From: Clostridium ljungdahlii | GTDB taxonomy: Bacteria; Bacillota; Clostridia; Clostridiales; Clostridiaceae | Direction: 5' to 3' | Assembly (NCBI RefSeq): GCF_001636845.1 | Contig: NZ_LITT01000035.1 | Span: 124,001 to 188,000 of the forward strand | Length of the DNA: 64,000 bases | In this document: positions 34,868 through 43,992 of the stretch, one piece after another | Numbering within the stretch: position 1 is the stretch's first letter | How the letters are laid out: every line of letters starts with the position of its first letter | The notes under the pieces: model-generated | What the model was told of the DNA's origin: nothing | The model's database searches: none | What the model saw: the letters and a program-made list of their open reading frames with translations, nothing else | Translations under genes and position numbers: made by a program

Positions 34868-34942
34868 ATGAATTTGTTTGAGGTTTGTATCTAAAAAATA
34901 TTTATCACTTTATATGGCAGATTTAAGGCTGGATATTTATTA
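34868..34942 (+). pseudogene. Remnant of an SRPBCC gene (copy of 24552-24628)
   Basis: ATGAATTTGTTTG...GGTTTGTATCTAAAAAA and CACTTTATATGGCAGATTTAA match the last 25 codons of the SRPBCC gene near array 3, with small deletions that break the frame. Shows that the array 4 neighbourhood once resembled that of array 3. Confidence 0.75.
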
Positions 34943-34957
34943 AATATGGAGGATTTT

Positions 34958-35740
34958 ATGAAAGAATACATAGTAGACAATTTGAAAAATAAAATGAGAT
35001 ATCATGATTTTCCTGGTGAAGACACACCTATACTATTTATTCATGGCTTAGGATGTGCCGGATCATTTGATTATCCAGAAGTAGCTGCACAGGTTGATTT
35101 AATAAATCACAGACGAATATTAGTAGATCTGCTTGGAAGCGGCTTTAGCGATAAACCTGATAATTATTTGTATACTGTAAAAGAACATGCAGGGTACTTA
35201 TATAATTTTGTTAAGAGTTTAAATCTACATAAATTTATTATTTTTGGACATAGTTTAGGTGGACCTATTGCAATTGAACTTGCAGATAAATGTAAAGATA
35301 GTATTGAGGCAATTATTTTAAGCGAATCAAATCTAGATAAAAGCAGTGAAGATTCATCAAGTTATGAATTTGGGAGCTTTATAGAAGACGACTTTGTGAA
35401 TAGTATATTCGATGAAGTTATCAATGAAAATACTATCCATAATTCTATGTGGGCAGCAGCCTTATCAGTTTGCTCATCTACAGCAATTAGTAGAATTTCA
35501 AAATCTGCAGTTGAGGGAGGAAATCCATCATGGCGTGAGATGCTGTATTCACTTAAGTGTAAAAAGACATTTATATTTGGTGAAAAATCTCTTCCAGATG
35601 ATGACCAAGTTGAGCTCAAAAAACACAATATAAATATCGAAATTGTAAAAGCAGCAGGACATTCAATGGCTTGGGAAAATCCTAAAGGATTAGCAAAAGC
35701 AATTAAAAAAGGTATTCTTTACGCAAGATTGAATTTTTAA
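34958..35740 (+). CDS. Alpha/beta-hydrolase
   Basis: 260 residues. Oxyanion/N-terminal motif FIHGLGCAGS, nucleophile elbow FGHSLGGP (Ser about 101), and catalytic His in AAGHSMAWENP near the C terminus. GGAGG seven bases before the ATG at 34958 makes this the start, not the ATG at 34946. Substrate unknown; general esterase/lipase class. Confidence 0.87.
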   Translation: MKEYIVDNLKNKMRYHDFPGEDTPILFIHGLGCAGSFDYPEVAAQVDLINHRRILVDLLGSGFSDKPDNYLYTVKEHAGYLYNFVKSLNLHKFIIFGHSLGGPIAIELADKCKDSIEAIILSESNLDKSSEDSSSYEFGSFIEDDFVNSIFDEVINENTIHNSMWAAALSVCSSTAISRISKSAVEGGNPSWREMLYSLKCKKTFIFGEKSLPDDDQVELKKHNINIEIVKAAGHSMAWENPKGLAKAIKKGILYARLNF

Positions 35741-35755
35741 TTACTATATTATTGG

Positions 35756-36271
35756 CTACATTCCTTCGCGTTTAAGTCTCTTAATTTTCAATTTACACTT
35801 CCATACAATTCTTAGCATTGTCAAAAATATTCCTGCAAGTAATACTGTAAATATTACAACTATATAGTCACCTGTATTAACTGCTCCTATTAGTTCCACA
35901 AAAAAGCAAATAGCTTCTACAAAGGAAAACACCTTAAAAAAATTTCCAATCCTTCTGTATTGAGCAATTTTTGATTCCACATCTGTATACATTTCAAAAG
36001 GACCATCTGATGCTTTCTTTTTCAAATATACCCATCTCCACCACTGACCTACAACTTGTACTCCTACATTACTCATAAAAGATGAATAATCAACTGTATC
36101 ACCTTTCCAATTATCAAGCAAATCTATTTGATAATTGTATTCTCCAGGTTCACATGGTTTAAAAGTGTAAAATCCAAGAAAAAATTTTTTAAATTCCCAT
36201 CCATCTAAACACATTTTTTTTAGCCAAGCTTCTTCTGCATCTTTGTCATAATACAATTTAAATTTTAACAT
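35756..36271 (-). CDS. DUF2812 family membrane protein
   Basis: 171 residues. N-terminal domain LKFKLYYDKDAEEAWLKKMCLDGWEFKKFFLGFYTFKP is the DUF2812 hallmark; two membrane helices in the C-terminal half (about 112-130 and 135-155). It follows the PadR gene by three bases in one operon. Function unknown; the PadR-DUF2812 pairing is common in Firmicutes. The gene at 1-681 is a paralogue. Confidence 0.85.
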   Translation of the reverse strand: MLKFKLYYDKDAEEAWLKKMCLDGWEFKKFFLGFYTFKPCEPGEYNYQIDLLDNWKGDTVDYSSFMSNVGVQVVGQWWRWVYLKKKASDGPFEMYTDVESKIAQYRRIGNFFKVFSFVEAICFFVELIGAVNTGDYIVVIFTVLLAGIFLTMLRIVWKCKLKIKRLKREGM

Positions 36272-36274
36272 ATA

Positions 36275-36604
36275 TTATCTCCCCCTAATCATCCATCTTT
36301 TCGCGTTATTTATAAGTTCCTCAAGCCTCTTGACTTCTTTTTTAAATATTTCTGTTCCCATATTTGTAATCAGGTATTCCTTTTTCTTTCTTGATTTTGT
36401 ATCCTCACTATATAAACTAATCCATCCTTTTTTAAGCATTGAATTAATAGCACCATATAAGGTCCCTGGTCCCAACGTTACCCTTCCATCTGTCATTTTG
36501 CTCACATCCTGAATAATTCCATATCCATGGTTTGGTTTTTGTGTCGCCAATAAAATATAAAATGAAGCCTCTGTTAGAGGTGTACTATTGTCCAAATCTA
36601 TCAT
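36275..36604 (-). CDS. PadR-family transcriptional regulator
   Basis: 109 residues, the short PadR subfamily. TEASFYILLATQKPNHGYGIIQDVSKMTDGRVTLGPGTLYGAINSMLKKGWI is the winged helix. It heads the operon with DUF2812 and a dyad immediately upstream of its start is probably its own operator. Confidence 0.92.
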   Translation of the reverse strand: MIDLDNSTPLTEASFYILLATQKPNHGYGIIQDVSKMTDGRVTLGPGTLYGAINSMLKKGWISLYSEDTKSRKKKEYLITNMGTEIFKKEVKRLEELINNAKRWMIRGR

Positions 36605-36611
36605 CCTCCGT

Positions 36612-36648
36612 TATATCGTCATACGATATATTATAATATATCACCTGC
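36612..36648. promoter_or_regulatory. PadR operator region
   Basis: TATATCGT-CAT-ACGATATA (36612-36630) is a perfect dyad, followed by the palindrome GATATATTATAATATATC, which overlaps a TATAAT-like -10. Eight bases upstream of the PadR start. Confidence 0.6.
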
Positions 36649-36705
36649 CGATATATATGTCAATAATATTTTATACGGTTTTGAACTCATAATATAAACA
36701 GAGTT

Positions 36706-36930
36706 CTAGGCATCAGATGGAGTTTTGACTCCACCTGATGCTTATTAACAGGATTCTAAGTGCTTCAGCACTTAGAAGGCGTTATCTTTTAGGAAAAATC
36801 GTTATCCAGGGACGTAGCTGCTCGCAACGTACACTTGGAGAAAAGCAGATATCCCAAATCTTTGATTTGGTGATAGTCGCTTTCGCTGTGTGCGTGGGAG
36901 TATTAGAGCAGGTAGTCATCAGATGAAATG
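36706..36930 (+). mobile_element. Short structured non-coding element, second copy
   Basis: Begins with hairpin GCATCAGATGGAG/CTCCACCTGATGC, then TCTAAGTGC-TTCA-GCACTTAGA, then the words GGGACGTAGCT, the 52-base unit AGCAGATATCCCAAATCTTT...CGCTTTCGCTGTGTGC shared with 18912-19117, and ends GTAGTCATCAGATG. Mosaic organisation, no protein. Probably a non-autonomous element with a structured RNA. Confidence 0.6.
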
Positions 36931-37022
36931 ATTTTTAAACATTTTTGTAGAATTATATAATAAAGTCAAAGAAAAAATAAAAGAAATCAATATGAAACTA
37001 TAATTTAAGCGGATATAAGGGC

Positions 37023-37385
37023 ATGTTTTTAATGTTTCTTCCATTTCCTATAGCCGAAGCAGATTCACTGACCTGTCCTGTATGTGGGAATGTAGTCTAT
37101 AGATGGGGAAGAGAAAGTAATGACTATCATGCAAAATTAGTTAAATTAGGTGAGGGATACAAATTACGAAAAGTACATTTAAAAGATGGGAGCTTGTCAG
37201 GTGAAAAAAAATGTACAAGAATAAAATATGGAAAAGAAAAGCAATATAAAAATAACAAGCTACAAAAATGTAATATATGCGGAGCTAAGTTAGGAGAGTA
37301 TCATTCTCTTGGTTGCAAGAATGAAGAATGTCCAATTTACCATAAAATAGATTGTAAAAGACATGCTATATGTGACTATATTTGA
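37023..37385 (+). CDS. Small cysteine-rich, probably zinc-binding, hypothetical protein
   Basis: 120 residues. A hydrophobic N-terminal stretch (MFLMFLPFPIAEA) is followed by four Cys clusters: CPVCG, CNICG, CKNEEC and DCKRHAIC, consistent with two zinc ribbons. Lys-rich middle. I do not recognise a family; it lies directly after the structured element at 36706 and may be cargo. Weak ribosome-binding site (AAGGGC), so start uncertain. Confidence 0.5.
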   Translation: MFLMFLPFPIAEADSLTCPVCGNVVYRWGRESNDYHAKLVKLGEGYKLRKVHLKDGSLSGEKKCTRIKYGKEKQYKNNKLQKCNICGAKLGEYHSLGCKNEECPIYHKIDCKRHAICDYI

Positions 37386-37819
37386 TATAAAAAAGCCTCT
37401 TAGTTGAGACTCTTTTCAAATGATCTTACATTAATTTTCTCAATTTTACACCTCGGATAATCATACCCGATATCTAATGAAGTGGGATACTAAAAATATA
37501 GTAAGAGGGGTTTGTGTAGTAATGGAACAGAAAGCGGCTATAAACGTGTAAATATTTTACATTTATAGCCGTTCATTTTATCCTAACATATCGAATAATA
37601 GCAACAACCGTTTATAATATTACAATTTATACTTTCTGAACGTTCACAATTAAAAATTATAGGACTGTATTAGATATCCCATTGTATTTAGACACTACAA
37701 ATATTTTGACCAGTTTTTTAAATGTTAAATTTCGATTTTGGTTTAACTTTTACCCCGATAAGTGATTTTTTATTTTTCAAATGTCTTAAATCTTGATAAA
37801 AATTCAAAAAATTTAACTC
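37386..37819. other. Intergenic stretch with one strong hairpin
   Basis: No complete gene. A ribosome-binding site and ATG at 37522 open only nine codons (MEQKAAINV, stop). These overlap a strong hairpin GCGGCTATAAA...TTTATAGCCG (37537-37572) followed by TTCATTTTAT, a likely terminator. The remainder is AT-rich debris. Confidence 0.5.
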
Positions 37820-38321
37820 TTAATTACTTGAAATTACTATGATAGGCTCCCAATTTACTTTATATGGCATATACTTTTCAGTACATGGCACAGATGCTGG
37901 TATTGCCTCTATATATTGTCCTAATTTATTACTATTTTCCAAAGTATCGTTATATTTCAATAACTCTATTAATAAAATCTATCCCTTCTATGACATGAGA
38001 AACAATAATTAATGTTCTATCAAAATCCTTGTTCCTTAAAACACCTAAAATTAAATCTCTTGTTTCAGCATCTACATTTGAAATTGGTTCATCTAAAATT
38101 ATTACATCTTTATTAGAAAGAATAGCTCTTATGAAAGCTATAACTTGTGCTTGTCCACCTGAGACTCCAGAATTATTTTGAATTACTTCAGTTGCCAAAC
38201 CTTTAGGCAATCTACTAATATACTCCTGAAACCCTAATTTTTTTATAAGTTCTTCCACATCTTTAGGTTTCTTTTTAACTTGTCCATACAATATATTATC
38301 TAAAACAGTTCCCTTAACAGG
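37820..38321 (-). pseudogene. C-terminal fragment of an ABC exporter ATPase
   Basis: Reading from 38321 leftwards: VKGTVLDNILYGQVKKKP, signature SGVSGGQAQVIAFIRAIL, Walker B VIILDEPISNVD, H-loop IIVSHV. The Walker A half and membrane domain are gone. The frame shown ends at 37950 but a +1 shift continues it (KYNDTLENSNKLGQYIEAIPASVPCTEK...) to a stop at 37820. The 5' end abuts GC-rich foreign DNA at 38321. Confidence 0.8.
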
Positions 38322-38533
38322 AAGCTCTGCGTAAGAAGGAGGAACACAAGGACAGGCTGCACCGGAATTATTTGCGGCGCAAAGCCAACGGCAAGCAGCA
38401 GGAATACGAGGGACGGATAAAAAGCGGCAAGCAGCAGAAAATGGAGGCCCAAAAGGCGGCTTTACGTGCCGAGGATATGGCAAAGGGCGTGTTTACCGTT
38501 AAAAAACATTCACTTGCCTACTTTCAGGTCTGA
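38321..38533 (+). pseudogene. GC-rich coding fragment of foreign origin
   Basis: Seventy codons open in plus frame (EALRKKEEHKDRLHRNYLRR ... VFTVKKHSLAYFQV, stop), Lys/Arg/Gln-rich, with GC content far above the flanks. Looks like the C terminus of a conjugative-element protein, but I cannot name the family. Inserted between the ABC fragment and the XRE regulator. Confidence 0.45.
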
Positions 38534-38546
38534 AAATTACCAAATT

Positions 38547-39359
38547 CTAAAGTGTCAGTTGTTGCAATTTATTTTTTGTACTCTCATCAACAGGCATCTG
38601 AATCATAACATATGCACCTTTTATTTCAGTCGTTTCTAAAGTTATATGACTAAGGTATAAATCTCCGACTGTTGGGTGATGTAAGAGCTTTTGTCCTTCT
38701 GGAGTCCCAATGACTTCTGGACTATTCCACCAATTCTTGAAAAATTTATCATTTTGTAAGTCATTAATGATATCCACCATAAAAGCATTGTTCTGATATA
38801 TACTCAGTTTTGTCCTCAATTGTTCCACTCTTAGTTTGGCATATCCTTCCCAGTCATCCAAAATTTGCTTGGTATATGGATCGTGAAATACCCTCCAAAC
38901 TAAGTTCCGCTCTTTTTCATTTGCATTTTCATAGCCGCCATAGACCCTTGTAGCTGCTTTATTCCATGCAATGACGGTAAAGTTATGATCCATGACATAG
39001 GCAAGGCTTGGATTCTGACTATCCAGAAATTTTTGTAGAGTTTCTGAAACCGTTATATATGGCTCATCATCCATTGGCGGAATTTTATCTACCAAATGAA
39101 ATAGATATTCTTTCTCTTCAAAATTTAGTTGTAATACCTTGGCCAATGAATTTAGAACGGCGTCTGATGGGTTTACGTTTTCTCTGCCTTGCTCAATACG
39201 TACATACCAATCAACACTAATTCCTGCTAAATCGGCAACCTCTTCTCGCCTGAGTCCTTTTACTCTTCTTCTACTATCTACAGGAATCTTGAATTGCTCA
39301 GGACACAATGTCAGGCGCTTCATTTTTATAAAATATCCGAGTTCCTTACTCTTTGTCAT
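38547..39359 (-). CDS. XRE-family regulator with MmyB-like ligand-binding domain
   Basis: 270 residues. N-terminal Xre helix-turn-helix (RRVKGLRREEVADLAGISVDWYVRIEQGRENVNPSDAVLNSLAKVL) and C-terminal MmyB-type PAS-like domain (PSLAYVMDHNFTVIAWNKAATRVYG...VYMQ-like region). Actinobacterial and some Firmicute members regulate redox or drug genes. Probably controls the MFS gene at 40587, from which it is now separated by a transposase remnant. Confidence 0.88.
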   Translation of the reverse strand: MTKSKELGYFIKMKRLTLCPEQFKIPVDSRRRVKGLRREEVADLAGISVDWYVRIEQGRENVNPSDAVLNSLAKVLQLNFEEKEYLFHLVDKIPPMDDEPYITVSETLQKFLDSQNPSLAYVMDHNFTVIAWNKAATRVYGGYENANEKERNLVWRVFHDPYTKQILDDWEGYAKLRVEQLRTKLSIYQNNAFMVDIINDLQNDKFFKNWWNSPEVIGTPEGQKLLHHPTVGDLYLSHITLETTEIKGAYVMIQMPVDESTKNKLQQLTL

Positions 39360-39429
39360 ATGATACCTCCTAAACAGCCGAAGTTAGTGTAAAGTTTTTT
39401 ACACTATTTTTTAATTTGATCTTTACATA

Positions 39430-39480
39430 GCAAGGGTTACAGAGTTTTTTTGAATAAAAAACTCTGTAACCCTTTTTGTT
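39430..39480 (+). terminator. Strong hairpin between XRE gene and transposase remnant
   Basis: AAGGGTTACAGAGTTTTT and AAAAACTCTGTAACCCTTTTT form an 18-bp stem with T run. It may be a terminator protecting the transposase from outside transcription. Confidence 0.65.
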
Positions 39481-39530
39481 ATAATTGAATCTCTAACAAA
39501 ACAAAAATAACATAAAAGGATGTCATTGTC

Positions 39531-40427
39531 TTGGATTCAATTATAACCTATTTACTTCTATATATCCAATATCTTTTAAAAATAAATTCTCAATTAATTT
39601 GGTTCATTGCCAAATATATTCCTCTTAAGCAGTGGGCTTTTGAGGATTCACATAGTCCAGAATATCAAAAGTTTAAAGTGGATAATCTCCCCCAAATTAT
39701 TCGTTTTGAGAAAGTAGATTATCAACTTCTTTTAGCTTACTATCAGCATAAATATGGTAAGACTGTAAGACCGGTAAATCGCAGGTCTGAGACAGCAACT
39801 GTTCTTGAGACTACTGTATGTCACCGTTGTGGTGCTCCGCACCAATATATCTACGATAACAACGGTAATAAGGGACAATATCAGTGTAAAGTCTGCAGCC
39901 AAACTTTCAACAAAAGCAACCATACTAGTAAGCCTGTAGTATTCACCTGCCCATACTGTGGACAAACTCTTTCTCCTAAGAAAGATCATAAGCATTTTAG
40001 AATACATAAATGCGTTAATTCTAAGTGCTGTTATTACCTTAGAAATCTGGCTAAGCTTCCTAAAGATTTGGATGGAGCTGATAGACATAAGTACAAGCTA
40101 CACTACATATATCGTGAATTTACCATAGATTTTTTTAAGATGGACTTACATGAACTTTCTTCTAGAGCAACTAACTTTAAGTATAAGAAGTTCAATGCCC
40201 ACATCATGGGTCTTTGTCTTACTTATCACGTAAACCTTAAATTATTTACTAGACAAACAGCTCATGCTACGGAAGAAGTACATGGAATAAAGATATCCCA
40301 CATAATGGTTGCTAATTTTCAGAGCATTTATTTGTCATGCAGTCAAGGGTGGCGGACTACGTTCTATTGTCTAAATTTTGATGTGCTATTTAGCCTTTTA
40401 AGATTTCCAATCTACGATTTTCTTTAA
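39531..40427 (+). pseudogene. DDE-type transposase, C-terminally truncated
   Basis: 298 codons from a TTG preceded by AAAGGATG. N-terminal zinc-finger region (CHRCGAPH...CKVCSQTF; CPYCGQTLSPKKDHKHFRIHKC) as in the transposases that precede an rve/DDE core. The match ends at about GIKISHIMVANF, where the catalytic core should start; the remaining 34 codons look unrelated. Catalytic residues are therefore missing and the element is inactive. Confidence 0.7.
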
Positions 40428-40586
40428 TCTTGTTTTTTCATACCTCACTTTACACTATCCAGCCGCACACTTTTTCTCGGTCGATGGTATAAATTATCCT
40501 AGGATAATTACATCTCTTTTACTCCAGTATTAAAACCGATATACTCTCTTTGAGAGTTAAATTTGAAAATTTAGGGAGGTAAAAGA

Positions 40587-41783
40587 ATGCAAATTAAAAA
40601 TAGACAATTTTCAAAATCACTTTTAATCATATTAACGGCTGTGTGTGCCGTCGCCGTTGCCAATTTATATTACGATCAGGTTTTGCTTTTTAATATTGCC
40701 AAATACTTCTCGGTTTCCATAGCTACTTCCGGGCTGCTGGTCACGGCAATTCAAATAGGTTACACAATCGGCCTGTTTCTGTTAGTACCACTTGGAGATA
40801 TGTTTAGCCGGCGGATACTCATTTTATCCGGCCTTGTTTTTTCGGCAATTTTCATCTTTCTAATTACTATTGTATCATCATTTTATCCGGCAGTGGTAAT
40901 AGGTTTCTTTTTAGGGTTATCTACGTTTTTTGCCCAAGTGATTATTCCATTTGTCTCCTCACACACACCAGCCGAAACCCGGAGCGCTAGGGTTGGCCAT
41001 TTATTGACTGGAATTTTTCTTGGTGTTCTGTTTGGCAGAGTGTTTGGCGGGTTCATCGGACAGTTTTTAGGATGGAAAGCGGTACACGAAATTGCGGCCG
41101 TTATTTTGTTAATAGCCGCAATCTATTTATATTTTACTCTACCGGACGATCAAACAGAAAAAGCAAAATCATATAAAAAAATAATGGGCTCTCTGCTTCC
41201 CCTGCTAAAGCAAGAAAAAGTGTTAAGAGAAACTATCCTTTTCGGTACATCCGCCTTTTGCGTATTCAATATTTTCTGGGTTTCATTATCTTTTATATTA
41301 GAGAATGCGCCTTACTATTATGGAAGTGTCGTTGTCGGCGCTTTTGGGTTTATCGGAATTGCGGGAACACTAGCGGCGGGATTTTCCGGAAAGTTGGCAG
41401 ATAGCAAAAAAGTGGACTTGTGGAATATCCTTGCACTCTCAATTATGCTAATCTCTTTTCTTGTGCTGGGTGCCGGTTGGACTCAAATCATTGTATTGAT
41501 TCTCGTCACTTTTATTCTGGATGTCGGTTCAAGAATGAACACGACTATCAACCAAGGACGCAATTACAAATTAAATCCCCAAAATCATAGCAGATATAGT
41601 TCTCTATATATGGTGTTTTATTACTTGGGCGGGTCTTTAGGCTCGCTAATCGGGGCAAATGTTTATCATGCATTTGGAGTTATAGGAATCGTATTGGTAA
41701 GTTGCGCTATTTTCTGTGTAGTTTATGTCTATTTCCTGATATCCCGAATTCATGCTCGTAAAAGTGCATCTATGTTCTCGTAA
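40587..41783 (+). CDS. MFS transporter, 12-TM drug or sugar efflux type
   Basis: 398 residues, twelve hydrophobic segments. Motif A variant LGDMFSRRILILSG between TM2 and TM3; overall pattern of the AraJ/YdeA-like efflux subfamily. AGGGAGG precedes the ATG. GC content is higher than neighbours, suggesting transfer together with the XRE regulator. A terminator follows at 41933. Confidence 0.87.
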   Translation: MQIKNRQFSKSLLIILTAVCAVAVANLYYDQVLLFNIAKYFSVSIATSGLLVTAIQIGYTIGLFLLVPLGDMFSRRILILSGLVFSAIFIFLITIVSSFYPAVVIGFFLGLSTFFAQVIIPFVSSHTPAETRSARVGHLLTGIFLGVLFGRVFGGFIGQFLGWKAVHEIAAVILLIAAIYLYFTLPDDQTEKAKSYKKIMGSLLPLLKQEKVLRETILFGTSAFCVFNIFWVSLSFILENAPYYYGSVVVGAFGFIGIAGTLAAGFSGKLADSKKVDLWNILALSIMLISFLVLGAGWTQIIVLILVTFILDVGSRMNTTINQGRNYKLNPQNHSRYSSLYMVFYYLGGSLGSLIGANVYHAFGVIGIVLVSCAIFCVVYVYFLISRIHARKSASMFS

Positions 41784-41932
41784 CAATAAGGGAACGATTT
41801 GAAACAAAGTGCAAAGGCAGTGGTCTTAATCTTCTATAATTGTACAAAATAATTTGCAGAATGAAAAACTTGTACTAAAGGAGGAAACGTCGTACTTGTA
41901 ATTTAATGTTCACCAATTGTTAATGAAATAAG

Positions 41933-41977
41933 AACGGACTACATTATGGAGTTTACTTTCATAATGTAGTCTGTTTT
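41933..41977 (+). terminator. Terminator after the MFS gene
   Basis: GGACTACATTATG and CATAATGTAGTCT pair with a ten-base loop and run into GTTTTCATT. Confidence 0.7.
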
Positions 41978-42047
41978 CATTCATGTCGACTATTGATAAT
42001 CGCCATTTAATAAGAAATTCTATGCTTGATTCTAAGGAACCTAAAAA

Positions 42048-42821
42048 TTATTTTTTAATAAATGATGTTAGTTTTTCATACAACATAGCATCCATTTTTT
42101 CTATGACTTCAGCTTTTTTAGATGGTGCCCATTTAGTATAGTAAAATTCAAGGTAAGTAGCACAATTTCCTTTTTTTCTTCCTTTGGTACTAAAATGATT
42201 TTCTGGATTATTTACAGTTTCTATTATTGCTTCCTTTTCTTCTGTTGTAAGTTTCTTATAGGTATCATAATGTACAATTCCGGCATCTTTAAGTCTACCG
42301 TTTTTATAATTAGGGACATTGGTTTTATCTTCATAACCAAGTAACAAAGCAGTAACAGGGAAAAAATGTTCCTCTGGCAGATTTAATTCTTTATACATGT
42401 CGGCAAAGTTTTTACGATATAAATGATGTATACTATTTGTGCAAAGAGTCCCAAGTTCTAGGGAAGTTGCCGCCATAACAGCAGTCTGCACTGCTAAAAC
42501 AGCATCAGTATGTGCAGTTAAGTAGCTAACTAAATTATCATCGTCACTTGGATAACCCAGGTGCTCTCCTATATCATGAATTCTATTAAAATCTACGCAG
42601 AAAAGGAGTGAAATTGGTGCTTTGTAACCACAACTAATAATTTTTTGTACATTCTCTTCACCTCTGATTACAATAATTGAATAACTTTGTCTATTTGAGG
42701 CATTCTGAGCGTTGACACAGGCATCTAAAATAGTTTTAATTTTTTCTTCTTCAACAGGCTTGGATGTGAAATTTCCATGTACAGCGTGTAGGCTATAAAT
42801 TGTTTCTAATACTTTATTCAT
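42048..42821 (-). CDS. Nitroreductase-family protein
   Basis: 257 residues. FMN-binding N terminus (LHAVHGNFTSKPVEEEKIKTILDACVNAQNASNRQSYSIIVI), a TAVMAATSLELGTLCTNSIHH helix and VTALLLGYEDKTNVPNYKNGRLKD near the C terminus. Longer C-terminal extension (about 50 residues, Lys-rich) than classic nitroreductases. Overlaps the MarR gene by 8 bp, one operon. Confidence 0.85.
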   Translation of the reverse strand: MNKVLETIYSLHAVHGNFTSKPVEEEKIKTILDACVNAQNASNRQSYSIIVIRGEENVQKIISCGYKAPISLLFCVDFNRIHDIGEHLGYPSDDDNLVSYLTAHTDAVLAVQTAVMAATSLELGTLCTNSIHHLYRKNFADMYKELNLPEEHFFPVTALLLGYEDKTNVPNYKNGRLKDAGIVHYDTYKKLTTEEKEAIIETVNNPENHFSTKGRKKGNCATYLEFYYTKWAPSKKAEVIEKMDAMLYEKLTSFIKK

Positions 42822-43275
42822 TGTTATTCTCCTTTAAATGTGTTATTTCTTTCATTCTATCTTCACATTTTTTTAGCAAATAAAATAGTTGATCGCTTTC
42901 TTCAGAGGTTAGCACATCAAATGGGCTTATTGTAAGTGGTTGAACTGAGGAATTAACTTTTTGTAAAACCTCTTTACCATTTTCTAAAATTATTATTTTA
43001 TGATATTTTGCATTTTTTTCATCTTTCTTTCGATAAATCCAATCTTTCTTTTCAAGGTTTTTAATGATAACCGAAGCAGTAGGACGGTCGCAATGCAAAT
43101 AGTCTGCTATTTCATTTGGTGACAGGGATTCGTTTTTATAAAGTTCGTTTAATAGTGCCATTTGTTGAATAGTAATATCATAGATAACCAGTCTTTTTTT
43201 GTTAAATCTTCTCCACTCCAGAAAAAGCCACGCAATTTTTTCTGTTAGAATACCAGAGCTTTTAATTGCATTCAC
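42814..43275 (-). CDS. MarR-family regulator
   Basis: 153 residues. Winged helix LLNELYKNESLSPNEIADYLHCDRPTASVIIKNLEKKDWIYRKKDEKNAKYHKIIILENGKEVLQ. First gene of the operon with the nitroreductase; inverted TAGAACTCTA repeat (43288-43297) upstream fits a self-operator. Confidence 0.9.
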   Translation of the reverse strand: MNAIKSSGILTEKIAWLFLEWRRFNKKRLVIYDITIQQMALLNELYKNESLSPNEIADYLHCDRPTASVIIKNLEKKDWIYRKKDEKNAKYHKIIILENGKEVLQKVNSSVQPLTISPFDVLTSEESDQLFYLLKKCEDRMKEITHLKENNNE

Positions 43276-43316
43276 CTCCTATTCATAATTAGAACTCTAA
43301 TTATATACTATTTGTT

Positions 43317-43811
43317 ATGTACCTAAAAAATATAAATCCTATAAAAAAGCTTGTAAAAAAATATAATGGAGTGTTATTGAGTGCTGAAGAATATAAATGT
43401 AACTTAGCAGTATGTAAAGCAGAAGAATCAGAAGATACATGGTACTTAGCAACTAATATGGATAGTAAAGAAGCAGTTAGAGAATATAAAAAAAGGTTTA
43501 TTATAGAAGAAATGTTCAAAGATTTGAAATCAGCTGGCTTTGATATGGAAGGAACATGGACAGAGGATGTTGTATATTTTAAAAACTTGTATTTATGTTT
43601 AAGTATAGCTTACACATGGATGATAATATTAGGCGCAGACTGCTTTAAAAATAAGAAGAGTAAAATTGTTGGAGCTACAAAAAGACTAAAGAACAAAATA
43701 GTTAGAGTATATAGTTTATTCAGCTGTGGCTTAAAGTGGTTCAATAGGTGTTATGATTCTGATACTAAAAAGTACAGGCTTGAATTTGACTTTATACTTT
43801 ATGATATATAA
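43317..43811 (+). pseudogene. IS4-family transposase, C-terminal half
   Basis: 164 codons containing the IS4 YREK signature YKKRFIIEEMFKDLK (Y-2-R-3-E-6-K) and downstream helices. The N-terminal DD part is missing here, but an N-terminal half of the same family stands at 50614-50958. The two halves bracket the GC-rich block. Confidence 0.8.
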
Positions 43812-43992
43812 AAAACAATAGGTAAATACAGGGTACCTATTGGGATACGCACAGGGGAAGTCTAACCTTTTATTCTTACATAAAATTCATATTTAGGTGT
43901 CAATATCATTTTAATTAAAATAATGCATTAGTTGCCAATGGTAATATTATGAGCAGCATAATTATTATTCATTTTTTTCTTATTTAGCTAAA

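Noticed and set aside
37522-37551. Start of a serine recombinase (MEQKAAINV)
   Set aside because: Stops after nine codons within a terminator hairpin; too short to support.
37950-38483. A single 177-residue ABC transporter protein
   Set aside because: The first 55 codons are antisense to a GC-rich coding fragment and have no ABC character; only the left part is ABC-derived.
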